From the NCBI GenBank assembly GCA_019636385.1, contig JAHBXT010000001.1:372001-436000 (forward strand): a DNA stretch of 64,000 bases, in the 5' to 3' direction. The position numbers and the translations under genes were made by a program. Below are positions 6,776-16,000 of the stretch, piece by piece. The notes below the pieces were generated by a model. The model searched no databases and was not told the DNA's origin. It was given only the letters and a program-made list of their open reading frames with translations. This DNA comes from Pirellulaceae bacterium. Its GTDB lineage: Bacteria > Planctomycetota > Planctomycetia > Pirellulales > Pirellulaceae. The stretch's first letter is position 1; each line of letters opens with the position of its first letter.

Positions 6776-7793
6776 CAGTTTTGATACGCACCTAGACGCC
6801 CTGCTGGGAAAAATGAAGTCGGCCGCCTCGCCATTGCGGGAAACCTTGCGGGCCATTCATGGAAACTTGCGCGAAAACCAGGACGGGAACGTGGCCAGCT
6901 ATATCCCGGAACTGCTCAAGGCCGATCCCAACCATTTTGGCATTTCGGTGGTTTCGGTGGCAGGCCAATCGATTGATGTCGGCGATGCCAATGTCGAATT
7001 CACGATTCAGTCGGTTTCTAAGCCATTCATCTTCGGGCTCGCCCTGGAAGATCATGGACGCGAAAAGGTGCTGACCAAAATCGGCGTGCAATCGGTTGGT
7101 GAAGCCTTTAACACCATTTCGCTGGACGAGTCATCCAATCGGCCATTCAACCCCATGATCAACGCCGGTGCAATTGCCGCCGCCGACCTGGTACAAGGGA
7201 AAGACTATCCGGAGCGGGTCGGTCGGATGCTGGAAATGTTCCAGCGATACTGTGGACGTCCAGTGCATGTGAACAATTCCGTGTTTGCCTCCGAACGGGC
7301 CACCGGTCATCGCAATCGGGCCATCGCCCACCTGATGTTGAATTTCGACATGATCAGTTCGCGGTTGGAAGAAACGCTGGACCTTTATTTCCAGCAGTGC
7401 AGTCTGTTGGTGACCTGTCACGATCTGGCGGTCATGGGAGCGACCCTGGCCAATGATGGCATCAATCCCATCACCGGTCAGCGGGCAGTTGATGAGGAGT
7501 ACGTCAAGGATTTGCTAAGTGTCATGTACAGTTGCGGCATGTATGACTTTGCCGGCGAGTGGGGCTATCGCGTAGGCATTCCGGCCAAGAGTGGCGTCGG
7601 TGGCGGCATCGTGGCGGTTGTGCCAGGCAAAGTCGGCATCGGAACCTACTCGCCACGACTGGACGCCAAAGGCAACAGCGTACGAGGCATCAAGGCTTGC
7701 CAGGAACTGGCTGAAAAATTCAAGCTGCACATCTTTGAAGGCCGCTCGGGCGGCAACTCGATCCTCGACCAGTTCTCGCCACAAACCGCTTGA
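6759..7793 (+). CDS. glsA: Glutaminase A
   Basis: Beta-lactamase-fold glutaminase that deamidates L-glutamine to glutamate and ammonia. 344 residues from ATG 6759; a second ATG at 6768 is equally possible. The catalytic S85-V-S-K88 tetrad is in FTIQSVSKPF, followed by NPMINAGAIA, CGMYDFAGEW and the SGVGGGI loop, all standard for GlsA. Length is slightly above the usual 305-330 because of the tail after KLHIFEG. The start lies inside the 3' end of the MinD-like gene, so translation is probably coupled. The C-terminus lacks the STAS or cyclic-nucleotide domains fused to some bacterial glutaminases. Why a glutaminase is coupled to an FHA/MinD pair is unknown. Confidence 0.93.
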   Translation: MPAMGNSFDTHLDALLGKMKSAASPLRETLRAIHGNLRENQDGNVASYIPELLKADPNHFGISVVSVAGQSIDVGDANVEFTIQSVSKPFIFGLALEDHGREKVLTKIGVQSVGEAFNTISLDESSNRPFNPMINAGAIAAADLVQGKDYPERVGRMLEMFQRYCGRPVHVNNSVFASERATGHRNRAIAHLMLNFDMISSRLEETLDLYFQQCSLLVTCHDLAVMGATLANDGINPITGQRAVDEEYVKDLLSVMYSCGMYDFAGEWGYRVGIPAKSGVGGGIVAVVPGKVGIGTYSPRLDAKGNSVRGIKACQELAEKFKLHIFEGRSGGNSILDQFSPQTA

Positions 7794-7821
7794 GTGGCCC
7801 TGCGCCGTAATTGACCAGTAC

Positions 7822-7841
7822 GTGTCCGTCCGTAGGGACAC
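7822..7841. terminator. Weak hairpin between convergent genes
   Basis: GTGTCC (7822-7827) pairs with GGACAC (7836-7841), an 8-base loop between. It lies 29 bases after the glutaminase stop, with no T run. Possible transcription end for glsA; weak. Confidence 0.25.
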
Positions 7842-7930
7842 AGTAGAATGACCAAGGAGCGGGCGGCTGGGCGCGTGAGCATCGTTGATGCCGACCAGTA
7901 GCGGAAGTCGCTTTCCCCAAACGGCTTCAT

Positions 7931-9301
7931 CTACTGCCGCTCAATGCGATAGCAGAATAGCAGCTCTTGATCGCGCAGGAATAGGTGACCGTTGGAGATG
8001 ACAGGTGGTGTCCAGGTTCGACCACTGGGGGCTCGATTCATGGACTCTTCGGGTAGTTTGAATTTCGATTTCATCACAAACTTGTCTGGGTTGACTTCAA
8101 CGAGCGCTATTTCGGCGTTGTCTTCATCGTAGCAATACAGCAGCCCCTCGGCAGTAATCAGTGATCCGGCTTTCAGTACTCCGCGGGCCGCCCAACGTTG
8201 ATCGCCACTGTGCAACTCTTGGCAGACCCAGCCCGTCTTGTCAGAGTAGCCGTACACGAAGTCGCCAATCACAACACTGCCGCCCACCTGATTCTTCATA
8301 ACCCGAGTGGCCTTACTGGCGTAGGTCATTTCGGCGGAAAAACCGTCGGTGCCATGGGTGATTTTCACCAGCCCGCAGGTCGACGGATTGCCGCCTGCGC
8401 TGACGTAAATCTGACCGGGAGTGTAGATGGGAGTGGGTATGACAACGTCGGGATAACTCTTTTCCCAGTTCCACAAGGAGTGCCCATTATCGGCTTGGAT
8501 GCCGGTCAGTCCAGCGTTGTGCAGCACAATGTACTGACGCACTCCGGCAATCTCGGCCACGATGGGCGAAGCGTACGTGGCTTCAGCCGTAAACTGCTGG
8601 CTGCGCCACAAAGGTTGACCGGTCTTGCGATCCAGTGCGGCCAGCGCCCCCTGCGCTCCACCGGGAAAACAGATCAGTTGTTCGCCATCGACCAGCGGTG
8701 CCCAACTGTAGCCCCAACCGATTCTGGCTTCGCCGGGTTTAGAACCGGGGCCGCCACCGATCGGGTTCACCTGGCCGCCCAAATCCTGCATCATGTGTTT
8801 GCTCCATTTCAATGCGCCTGAGCCCGCATCCACACAGATCAGGTTGCCACCACCTCCCAAGGCATAGACCAAGCCATCATGCACGCTGGCTGTGGAGCGC
8901 GGACCGCCACCCCAAGAGTTACCCTCAAAATCAAATTTCGGCCCGATATCGGTGGCCCAAAGCTGTTGACCGGTGTTGGCATCCAGACACAGCAGTTTTT
9001 CCGTCTCACCCTGCGCACCGCTCAAGTAAATGCGCTGGTCAACGACGGCGGGACTGGAATAGCCCAAACCTGCCCCACGAAAGGTCCACGCCAATGACGG
9101 CCCAGCTTCTGGCCATGCGGTCAGTAATCCTGTTTCAGGAGAGTGCCCGTTGCGTGTTGGTCCTTGAAACTGCGGCCAGTCGGCGCGAGCCATTGAACTC
9201 ATCACGCAGCCGACAACAGCCAGCCATCGTGTACCGCGCACAAACTGTGCCCGCATCCAGCAAATTAACGTGCGCCAGCTTTCAATAGGTTGATTTGTCA
9301 T
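7931..9301 (-). CDS. Exported PQQ-like beta-propeller repeat protein
   Basis: 456 residues. A signal peptide (TRWLAVVGCVMSSMARA, ending near residue 40) precedes the mature start DWPQFQGPTRNGHSPE, the typical opening of planctomycete PQQ-propeller proteins. Blades recur with AW-type motifs such as LLCLDANTGQQLWATDIG, LICVDAGSGALKWSKH, LAALDRKTGQPLWRSQ and ITAEGLLYCYDE. These resemble the blades of quinoprotein dehydrogenases and BamB but no PQQ-binding residues can be assigned, so a sugar- or protein-binding role in the periplasm is as likely as an enzyme. It is convergent with glsA and lies 143 bases downstream of valS on the same strand. Confidence 0.85.
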   Translation of the reverse strand: MTNQPIESWRTLICWMRAQFVRGTRWLAVVGCVMSSMARADWPQFQGPTRNGHSPETGLLTAWPEAGPSLAWTFRGAGLGYSSPAVVDQRIYLSGAQGETEKLLCLDANTGQQLWATDIGPKFDFEGNSWGGGPRSTASVHDGLVYALGGGGNLICVDAGSGALKWSKHMMQDLGGQVNPIGGGPGSKPGEARIGWGYSWAPLVDGEQLICFPGGAQGALAALDRKTGQPLWRSQQFTAEATYASPIVAEIAGVRQYIVLHNAGLTGIQADNGHSLWNWEKSYPDVVIPTPIYTPGQIYVSAGGNPSTCGLVKITHGTDGFSAEMTYASKATRVMKNQVGGSVVIGDFVYGYSDKTGWVCQELHSGDQRWAARGVLKAGSLITAEGLLYCYDEDNAEIALVEVNPDKFVMKSKFKLPEESMNRAPSGRTWTPPVISNGHLFLRDQELLFCYRIERQ

Positions 9302-9444
9302 GGCAATTATCCTGTGGAAATTTCCTTGGAGTGAGTGTGTTTTGTTATCTTCGCCGTGTTATGGCGTGTGGCAATTGCACAGGTATCGTAGTCAGCATCG
9401 CCCGACGGTGGTCGTGCCGGCTATCCACCGCCTGGCGACGGCAG

Positions 9445-12400
9445 CTACATTTCTGCCGCTCTCAATTTTTCCAGCGCGACTGCGACCGTTGCTCGCTGTT
9501 GTTCCAGTTCAGCCAATGCTTGCCGCTCTTTGTCAACAACGTCGGCAGGTGCTCGCTGGACAAACGATTCATTGCTCAGCTTGGTCCGCTTGCCTTGAAT
9601 TTGCTTGGACAATTGTTCTGCTAATTTTTCGTTGCGGGCGATCTCGGCGTCCAAATCGATGAATTGCCCCAAGTCTACCGTGACTTGTAGCCCATCCACG
9701 GTCAGACTTGCAGGCATTTCGGACTGAGGTACATTACTCCCCAAGCCACGACAGTTGGCTTTGGCTAACGCCACAAAAAACGAGTCCATAGGTCGCAGCA
9801 AGTCGGCGGTTTGTTGGTCGCAGGTCACCGTAAATTCTACGGACTCTTTAGGTGGAATGTTCTGGCTGGAACGCAGTTCCCGTAGGGCATTGATGACCGA
9901 AACGAAGCGCGCGAACTGGCCTTCAATCTCGCGGTCCTGATGGGCTGCGTCAGCTTCAGGCCAGGCTGATTGCATCAACCATTTTCGAGTTTCCAACTGG
10001 CGGTCCAGATTGCGCTGCAGTCCGAACTGCGCCAGCTGCTGCCAGATCGCTTCGGTAATAAATGGAATCATCGGCTGCAGCAGCCTTAGCAAGCTGTCCA
10101 GCGTGTGAATCAATACCTGCTGAGTCGCTGCGCGGCGCGCCGCGTCTTGCAATCGCGGCTTGGCCATTTCTACGTAATATGAACAGAACTCATCCCAGGC
10201 AAAGTCGTACATCAGCCGGGCGGCGTCAGCATATTGATAGTGCTGTAGCGCTTCGGTAGTTGCCTGCGTGGTAGTTGCCAACCGCGACAGAATCCAGCGA
10301 TCCTCCAACGGCAGCGACTGGACATCGAGTGCCACCGGCCGATAACCGTCCAAGTGCATCATCACAAACCGCGCAGCGTTCCACAGCTTATTGCAAAAGT
10401 TGCGGCCCATTTCAAAGCGCTCGCTGACAACCGGTCCGCGCGGGTGTGCGCGCTGCTGTTCCGTCTTGGCCCACTGCGTCGAGAAACTGCCGTGACACTT
10501 GGGACACTCGATGACCGGCAGCTCGCGATTCTGATGTGTCTGATTCAACAGTGCTTGGCAATGTGGGCATTCGAACTGAACAGGCATGCGGACATCCTGA
10601 GTCTCAGTAGCCAGCCAAGCTAGTCCAAAACGCAGCGCGTCGGGACCGAACTTGTCGATCACGTCGATTGGATCGACCCCATTGCCTTTGGATTTGGACA
10701 TCGTTTCGCCATAGCCATCCAGAATCTTGGGATGAATGAACACCTCGCGAAACGGAACTTCTCCAACATTATTCAGTCCCATCAGCACCATCCGCGCTAC
10801 CCATAGCGTGATGATGTCACGGCTAGTAATCAGCGCGCTGGTGGGATAGAAGTACTGCAATTCAGGCGTTTCGTCTGGCCAACCCAAAGTCGAATGCGGC
10901 CACAACGCTGAACTAAACCACGTATCCAACACATCGGCCTGACGCTGATAGCCCTGTGCTTGGAGGGCAGCTTCGTGAGCATCGCCTTCATCGCGAATAC
11001 AGACATGGACTGTGGCTGGGTGCTCAATGGCAGCTTGTAATTGGTCCTGACCTGCGGCAACCAGCCTGTTGATGCGCTGGACTTCGGCCTGTGCGGCAAG
11101 TTCGTCGTCGAAGCCTTTGGTCCAAATCGGAATCTGATGCCCCCACCACAGTTGCCGCCCAACTGGCCAATCACGCTTTTCGCTCAACCAGTCCAGATAA
11201 CCTTTCGCGTAGCGCTGTGGAAATATCTTGACGCGACCATTGCTGACGGCGTCCATCGCCGCTTGCGCCAGGCGCTCCATTTTCACGAACCACTGATCCG
11301 CCAGATAAGGTTCGATGGGCGTCTTGCTGCGATCGCTGTGCGCCAGGTCAATTTCGCGATCCTCAACTCGGACCAGCAGACCCAACTCATCTAGATCGTC
11401 GCATACCGCTTTGCGAGCTGCAGCCAGTTTCATACCTTGATACTTGCCCGCTGTCGCTGCCAAGGTGCCATCGGGGTTAAGAATGTTGATGATTGGCAAT
11501 TGGCAACGCAAGCCAACTTCGTAGTCGTTGGGGTCATGTGCCGGCGTGATCTTGACGCAACCACTGCCCATTTCCGGCTTGGCCCACGGGTCTGCCACCA
11601 AAGGTATCTCACGATCGGCCAGCGGCAGTCGCAATTTGACACCGGCACGAGCCATGTTTGCCAGTGTCTTTAATAGCGGAAGATGCGTGGTCTTGCGCTG
11701 CCGCAGATCGTCCAATTGTTGCTGCACCACCGCGCGATCTTTGGCGAGCGCTACAGACAGTTTTTCCTCAGCCTGGGCGATGGCATGATTGAGCGCCGCT
11801 TCGGGATCGGGATGCACGGCGACCGCTGTGTCACCCAGCATGGTCTCCGGTCGCGTTGTAGCGATCGTCACATGCGTAGGACCACCCGACGGGGGATTAA
11901 TGATCGGATATTGAAAATGCCAGAAGTGTCCTTTGACCGTTTGGTGAAATACCTCATCGTCGCTGACAGCAGTTTGTAAATAGGTATCCCAGTTGACCAA
12001 ACGCTTGCCGCGATAAATCAGACCTTGGCGAAACAGATCGAAGAAGGTGGTGCGAACGGCTCGAGCGCACATCTGGTCCAATGTGAATCGGGTGCGTTGC
12101 CAGTCACACGAACAGCCCATGCTGCGCAGTTGATTGAGGATTCGCGTTTCATACTCCGCTTTCCACTGCCAAATCCGACGCACTAGCTCTTCGCGGCCCA
12201 AGTCATGACGCGATTTATTCTCATCTTGTTTAAGACGCTTTTCGACCACGGCTTGCGTAGCAATGCCAGCATGATCCGTCCCAGGAACCCACAGCGTTTC
12301 ATAGCCCCGCATGCGATGCCAGCGAATCTGTACATCTTGCAGCGTATTGTTCAGAGCATGCCCCAAATGCAATGCACCGGTAACGTTGGGTGGTGGAATG

Positions 12401-12534
12401 ACGATTGTGTACGGCTGCCGATCTGGATTGACTTCGGCATGAAAGCAACCATCCGCCTCCCAGGCGGCATAGATATCACGACATGCCGTTTGAAATTCAA
12501 AGCGATTAGGAATCGAATCCGCAGTTTGACTCAT
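9445..12534 (-). CDS. valS: Valyl-tRNA synthetase
   Basis: Class Ia synthetase that charges tRNA-Val and edits mischarged threonine. 1029 residues. The HIGH motif is H56-LGH59 in GALHLGHALNN, the KMSKS motif is ETMSKSKGN near residue 611, and PPPNVTG and TDHAGIATQ are in place. The C-terminal coiled coil (AEIARNEKLAEQLSKQIQ) is the valine-enzyme tail. Unusual is an insert just after KMSKS: CPHC near residue 653 and CPKC near residue 675, a four-cysteine zinc ribbon of about 45 residues between VQFE and ERFEMGRNF. The usual length is 880-950, so the insert and extra segments explain the size. It reads toward the PQQ gene. Identification is certain. Confidence 0.97.
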   Translation of the reverse strand: MSQTADSIPNRFEFQTACRDIYAAWEADGCFHAEVNPDRQPYTIVIPPPNVTGALHLGHALNNTLQDVQIRWHRMRGYETLWVPGTDHAGIATQAVVEKRLKQDENKSRHDLGREELVRRIWQWKAEYETRILNQLRSMGCSCDWQRTRFTLDQMCARAVRTTFFDLFRQGLIYRGKRLVNWDTYLQTAVSDDEVFHQTVKGHFWHFQYPIINPPSGGPTHVTIATTRPETMLGDTAVAVHPDPEAALNHAIAQAEEKLSVALAKDRAVVQQQLDDLRQRKTTHLPLLKTLANMARAGVKLRLPLADREIPLVADPWAKPEMGSGCVKITPAHDPNDYEVGLRCQLPIINILNPDGTLAATAGKYQGMKLAAARKAVCDDLDELGLLVRVEDREIDLAHSDRSKTPIEPYLADQWFVKMERLAQAAMDAVSNGRVKIFPQRYAKGYLDWLSEKRDWPVGRQLWWGHQIPIWTKGFDDELAAQAEVQRINRLVAAGQDQLQAAIEHPATVHVCIRDEGDAHEAALQAQGYQRQADVLDTWFSSALWPHSTLGWPDETPELQYFYPTSALITSRDIITLWVARMVLMGLNNVGEVPFREVFIHPKILDGYGETMSKSKGNGVDPIDVIDKFGPDALRFGLAWLATETQDVRMPVQFECPHCQALLNQTHQNRELPVIECPKCHGSFSTQWAKTEQQRAHPRGPVVSERFEMGRNFCNKLWNAARFVMMHLDGYRPVALDVQSLPLEDRWILSRLATTTQATTEALQHYQYADAARLMYDFAWDEFCSYYVEMAKPRLQDAARRAATQQVLIHTLDSLLRLLQPMIPFITEAIWQQLAQFGLQRNLDRQLETRKWLMQSAWPEADAAHQDREIEGQFARFVSVINALRELRSSQNIPPKESVEFTVTCDQQTADLLRPMDSFFVALAKANCRGLGSNVPQSEMPASLTVDGLQVTVDLGQFIDLDAEIARNEKLAEQLSKQIQGKRTKLSNESFVQRAPADVVDKERQALAELEQQRATVAVALEKLRAAEM

Positions 12535-13014
12535 AGTTCAGTGGTATAGGTTCGAGTTGCAGTGAAGCGTTCTGAAAGTGGCTACCCTGGCCAGATTCTG
12601 GTCGCCGGCTGGTGCGCGATACATGTGTCATTCCGCACAGCCTGACAATGTGCCAAGCTTTCATGGCGGCACGGACGAGCTGTACGAAGAGCGGCGGACA
12701 ATTCACAACCATTAATAAAATGGAATCGGCGAGCAAAATCTTCGACGAGCCATAGAAGCGAAAATCATACTCTCAGCAATTGAGACTGGACAGACTTCCT
12801 ATTGAGGAACTCCCGGTCCAACTGGAATCTCGCGGGCAGAAAGTGCCTATTCCCTGAGTCTGGCGGCGTTTGTATTGCAACAGGCCATTTTCTGGACAGG
12901 CTCCTGCGCTGGTCAGGACGGTAGCCGGTCGATAGCCAAGCACAAACTACGAAATCCTCAGCGGACACAACGACAAGCCGTTGAGGGACTTTGTGAAATT
13001 TTGTCGTTGATGAA
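12535..13014. other. Intergenic region between two minus-strand genes
   Basis: 480 bases between the 5' end of valS and the 3' end of the DUF1549/DUF1553 gene. It must hold the valS promoter on the minus strand. A hairpin at its edge (12968-13009) is listed separately. Short frames at 12506-12736 and 12765-12968 on the minus strand have no ribosome binding site or recognisable content. No tRNA or riboswitch was seen. Confidence 0.5.
12968..13009 (-). terminator. Nine-base inverted repeat just after the giant DUF1549/DUF1553 gene
   Basis: CAACGACAA (12968-12976) and TTGTCGTTG (13001-13009) pair perfectly with a 24-base loop, starting 6 bases beyond the minus-strand stop at 13015. No T run follows, so it could be a weak or factor-dependent terminator or an mRNA 3' stabiliser. 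Confidence 0.4.
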
Positions 13015-16000
13015 TCAGTGTTGAAACAAGAATTCGTCGGTATTCAGCAGCGCCCAGCAGACATCCTCTAGGCCGGCGGCGGTGTCGTTGCGGGTTTGAA
13101 TGTGTTGGTGCGAGGCAGTTCGCTCGCTTGGACTAGCGGTGCGACATAACGCAGCGAGATACAACTCATCAAGTATCTGGTCGACGGAACTTCCAGCGGC
13201 CAAGAGTTTTCGGAAGCGGTTGCCGGAATCTTGCAGTCGCTGGTGTATGAGCGGCCCGTTGAACAGTTCGATGGCCATAGCAAGGTTGGAATCTGATCCG
13301 CGCTCACAGGCGCACACGGTGCTTCGTTCGGGCTGACCAAAGACCTTCAAGAAATCAACCGGCACCAGGTCGGGAGCTGGCAATTGAGTCGCTCGCGTGC
13401 CAGCAGGCAACGAACCAAAGGTTTGATGGACTCCAGTCACATGATTGATGGCATCCAAGAGCGGTTCAGCCTTCAACAATCTGGGTACTTGATGGGAGAA
13501 GTAGTTGATGTCGCCGTGGTTGGATGTGTTGGTCTGGCTGCTGGCCTGATAGGTCTGGCTGTTGGCAATCGTTCGCAACACATGTTTGGCGGAATAGCCG
13601 TGATCGCGAAAATCCTGTGCTAGTGATTCCAGCAGTGGTTGGTTCGTGGCCGGATTGGAAGCGCGGAAATCATCGACTGGCTCAGTCAATCCACGGGCAA
13701 ACATGTGACTCCAAAGTCGATTCGCACCGACGTAGGCAAAGAAAGGATTGCTGGCAGATGTTAACCAATCGGCCAACATGACTCGTCGATCCTGAGCCGG
13801 CGACTGATTGTCCAGGCCGTGGCCAGGCAGCCATGGCTGCATCGTCTGGCCGGTGCGCGGTTGAATGACTTCGCCAGTTGAGTCGCTCCAGATAAACATT
13901 TCACCAGGCCGTTGGGTTGAGCGACGCTGGACGCGATTAAAAAACGCGGCCAGTCCATAGTAATTATCCTGCGTCCAGCGCTCGAACGGATGATTGTGGC
14001 ACTTGGCGCACTGCAATCGGGCACCTAAGAAAACCTGTGACACCGTTTCGACGCATTCGCTGGCATCCGCTGCGGCGCGATAAAAATTGGCGGGGGGATT
14101 GGCCAAAGTGCTTCCACTGGCCGTAATCAATTGTCGAGCGAACTGATCATAAGGCATGTCTTCTCGAATGGCGCGCTCCAACCAGCGAGAATATTTGTAA
14201 GCTCCGTCGGCACCCAATGCTTTGCTGGTTAACTTCAATAGATCGCCCCATTTGAGCGCCCAGAAGCGGGCGTACTCGTCGCGCTGCAAAAGTTGGTCGA
14301 CCAAGCGTTGACGTTTATCTGATCGCTCGTCTTCCAAGAAATCTCGGGTTTGATCCACCTCGGGCAGCAGCCCGATCAAATCCAAATAGACCCGGCGAAT
14401 AAACTCGGAATCACTGCAAGTTTCTGAAGGCCTGATCTGCATCTGTTGTAATTTGTCGTACACCAACTGGTCGATGTAATTGGACGGCGGGAGCGGTGTC
14501 CATTGGAACTCTGAATCAGAGTCGATGACCAGTAGCGGCAATGATTCGATATGCTCTAAGAAGCGAACTAGAATCACCGCCTCGCCGCGCCCGTGCGCGC
14601 GTATCACTCCTGCAGTGTCGACCGCAGCTATCGATTCACTGGACGACTGGTAGGCAGCCAAGTCGGTCACATCACGCTGCGAGCCATCTGCGAAATGTGC
14701 GGTGACGGACAGTTGCTGCCTGCCGTCGGTCTCGGCCAAGATACGTTTGCTGTTCGGGAAAACCTCTAATCGCACGCAGCGCGGAGTATCGGGAGGATCG
14801 GGCCGGCCCCCCTGTTCAATCCAATTACGCAGTACGCGGTAAGCGGGATCATCGGTGCGCAATTGCCGACCACCACCGTGACTGACCTTCATCAACGGCT
14901 TAAGCAACAGCAAACTTTGCTCTGGCTCAACAGAATTAACCCGACGACCATACTCTTCGCGGATCAATGTCAGTTCATCGAGCTCTCGATCGAAGGCCCG
15001 TAGCGACAACCGAAACATGCCTTTACCACTAGGCGAACCGTGGCAGGCACCCGAATTACAACCTTGCTTGGACAAAGCAGCCAGCACTTCCGACTCGAAT
15101 CGCACGGGCCCAGCAATCTGTTGGTTGGACACGATTACAGCTACGCTGTGCTCAATTCCGCCAGCAATTACTTTGATTTCTGTCTGCCCATCTGCTACGG
15201 AGAAAATGCGGCTGCTGCGGACTTCAGCGATTAGGCTGTTGGCGGAAACGATTTCAGCAAATGCGGTCCAGTCGTAGGGCTTGTCTGCAGCATCAAAAGC
15301 GGTGATGACCAGTTGTCGAGTAGCTTGGCTGTGATCCAAGATAAGCGGATCGGGGTAAACCTCCACTCGCGCAGGCTTGGGCACGACGCGCGTGCACGAC
15401 GACCGTCCGGACAGCGAAATGGAGTCACCTCCGTAATGTGCATGTGCAGTAAACCCGAGCTTGAAGTCTCCGGCCGGCATGTCGGCAGGAATTGGCACCT
15501 GGACCGTCGCCTGCGTTTGGTCGGCGGACAGTGTGAGTTGTTGCAGTGGGGTAACACCGACAGGCAAGTCGTTGAATTCAAGCTGTATTTCTTGAGCCGG
15601 CGCGTGTCGCTTTACATTGATATTCAGAATAGCCGTGCTGCCAGCCACGATTGATCGCGGACCAGTGACATCAATGTGCACCGGATCGAACCAAGTCACG
15701 GGCAGAGCGATGGTTTCGATGAACCCTCGCCCTTGATGCTCTCCGAAAACCAACACAATTAGCTCATTGGGCTCAACAGAATCTGATGACTCGCGAGATA
15801 AACTGGCGGTAACTTTTTCACCTTCTATGTTAAATGTCCCCGACCATCCGCCGGGCAGACGATTGGGTAGCAGTGTCACTGCGCCTTTGAAATCTTCTGA
15901 CAAACGCTGCAATGTCAATTCGAAAGTGAACTGCTTCAAGGGACGCGCGAGTTGAATGGGGTGTGTTGCATTGAGCCCAACCACAGGCGAGGACTTGTCG

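Noticed and set aside
12535..12575. GGTTCGAG resembling a tRNA T-loop
   Set aside because: The flanking five-base stem does not pair and no acceptor stem or anticodon arm can be drawn.
12765..12968. 67-codon minus-strand frame in the gap before valS
   Set aside because: No ribosome binding site and no protein-like pattern; probably chance.
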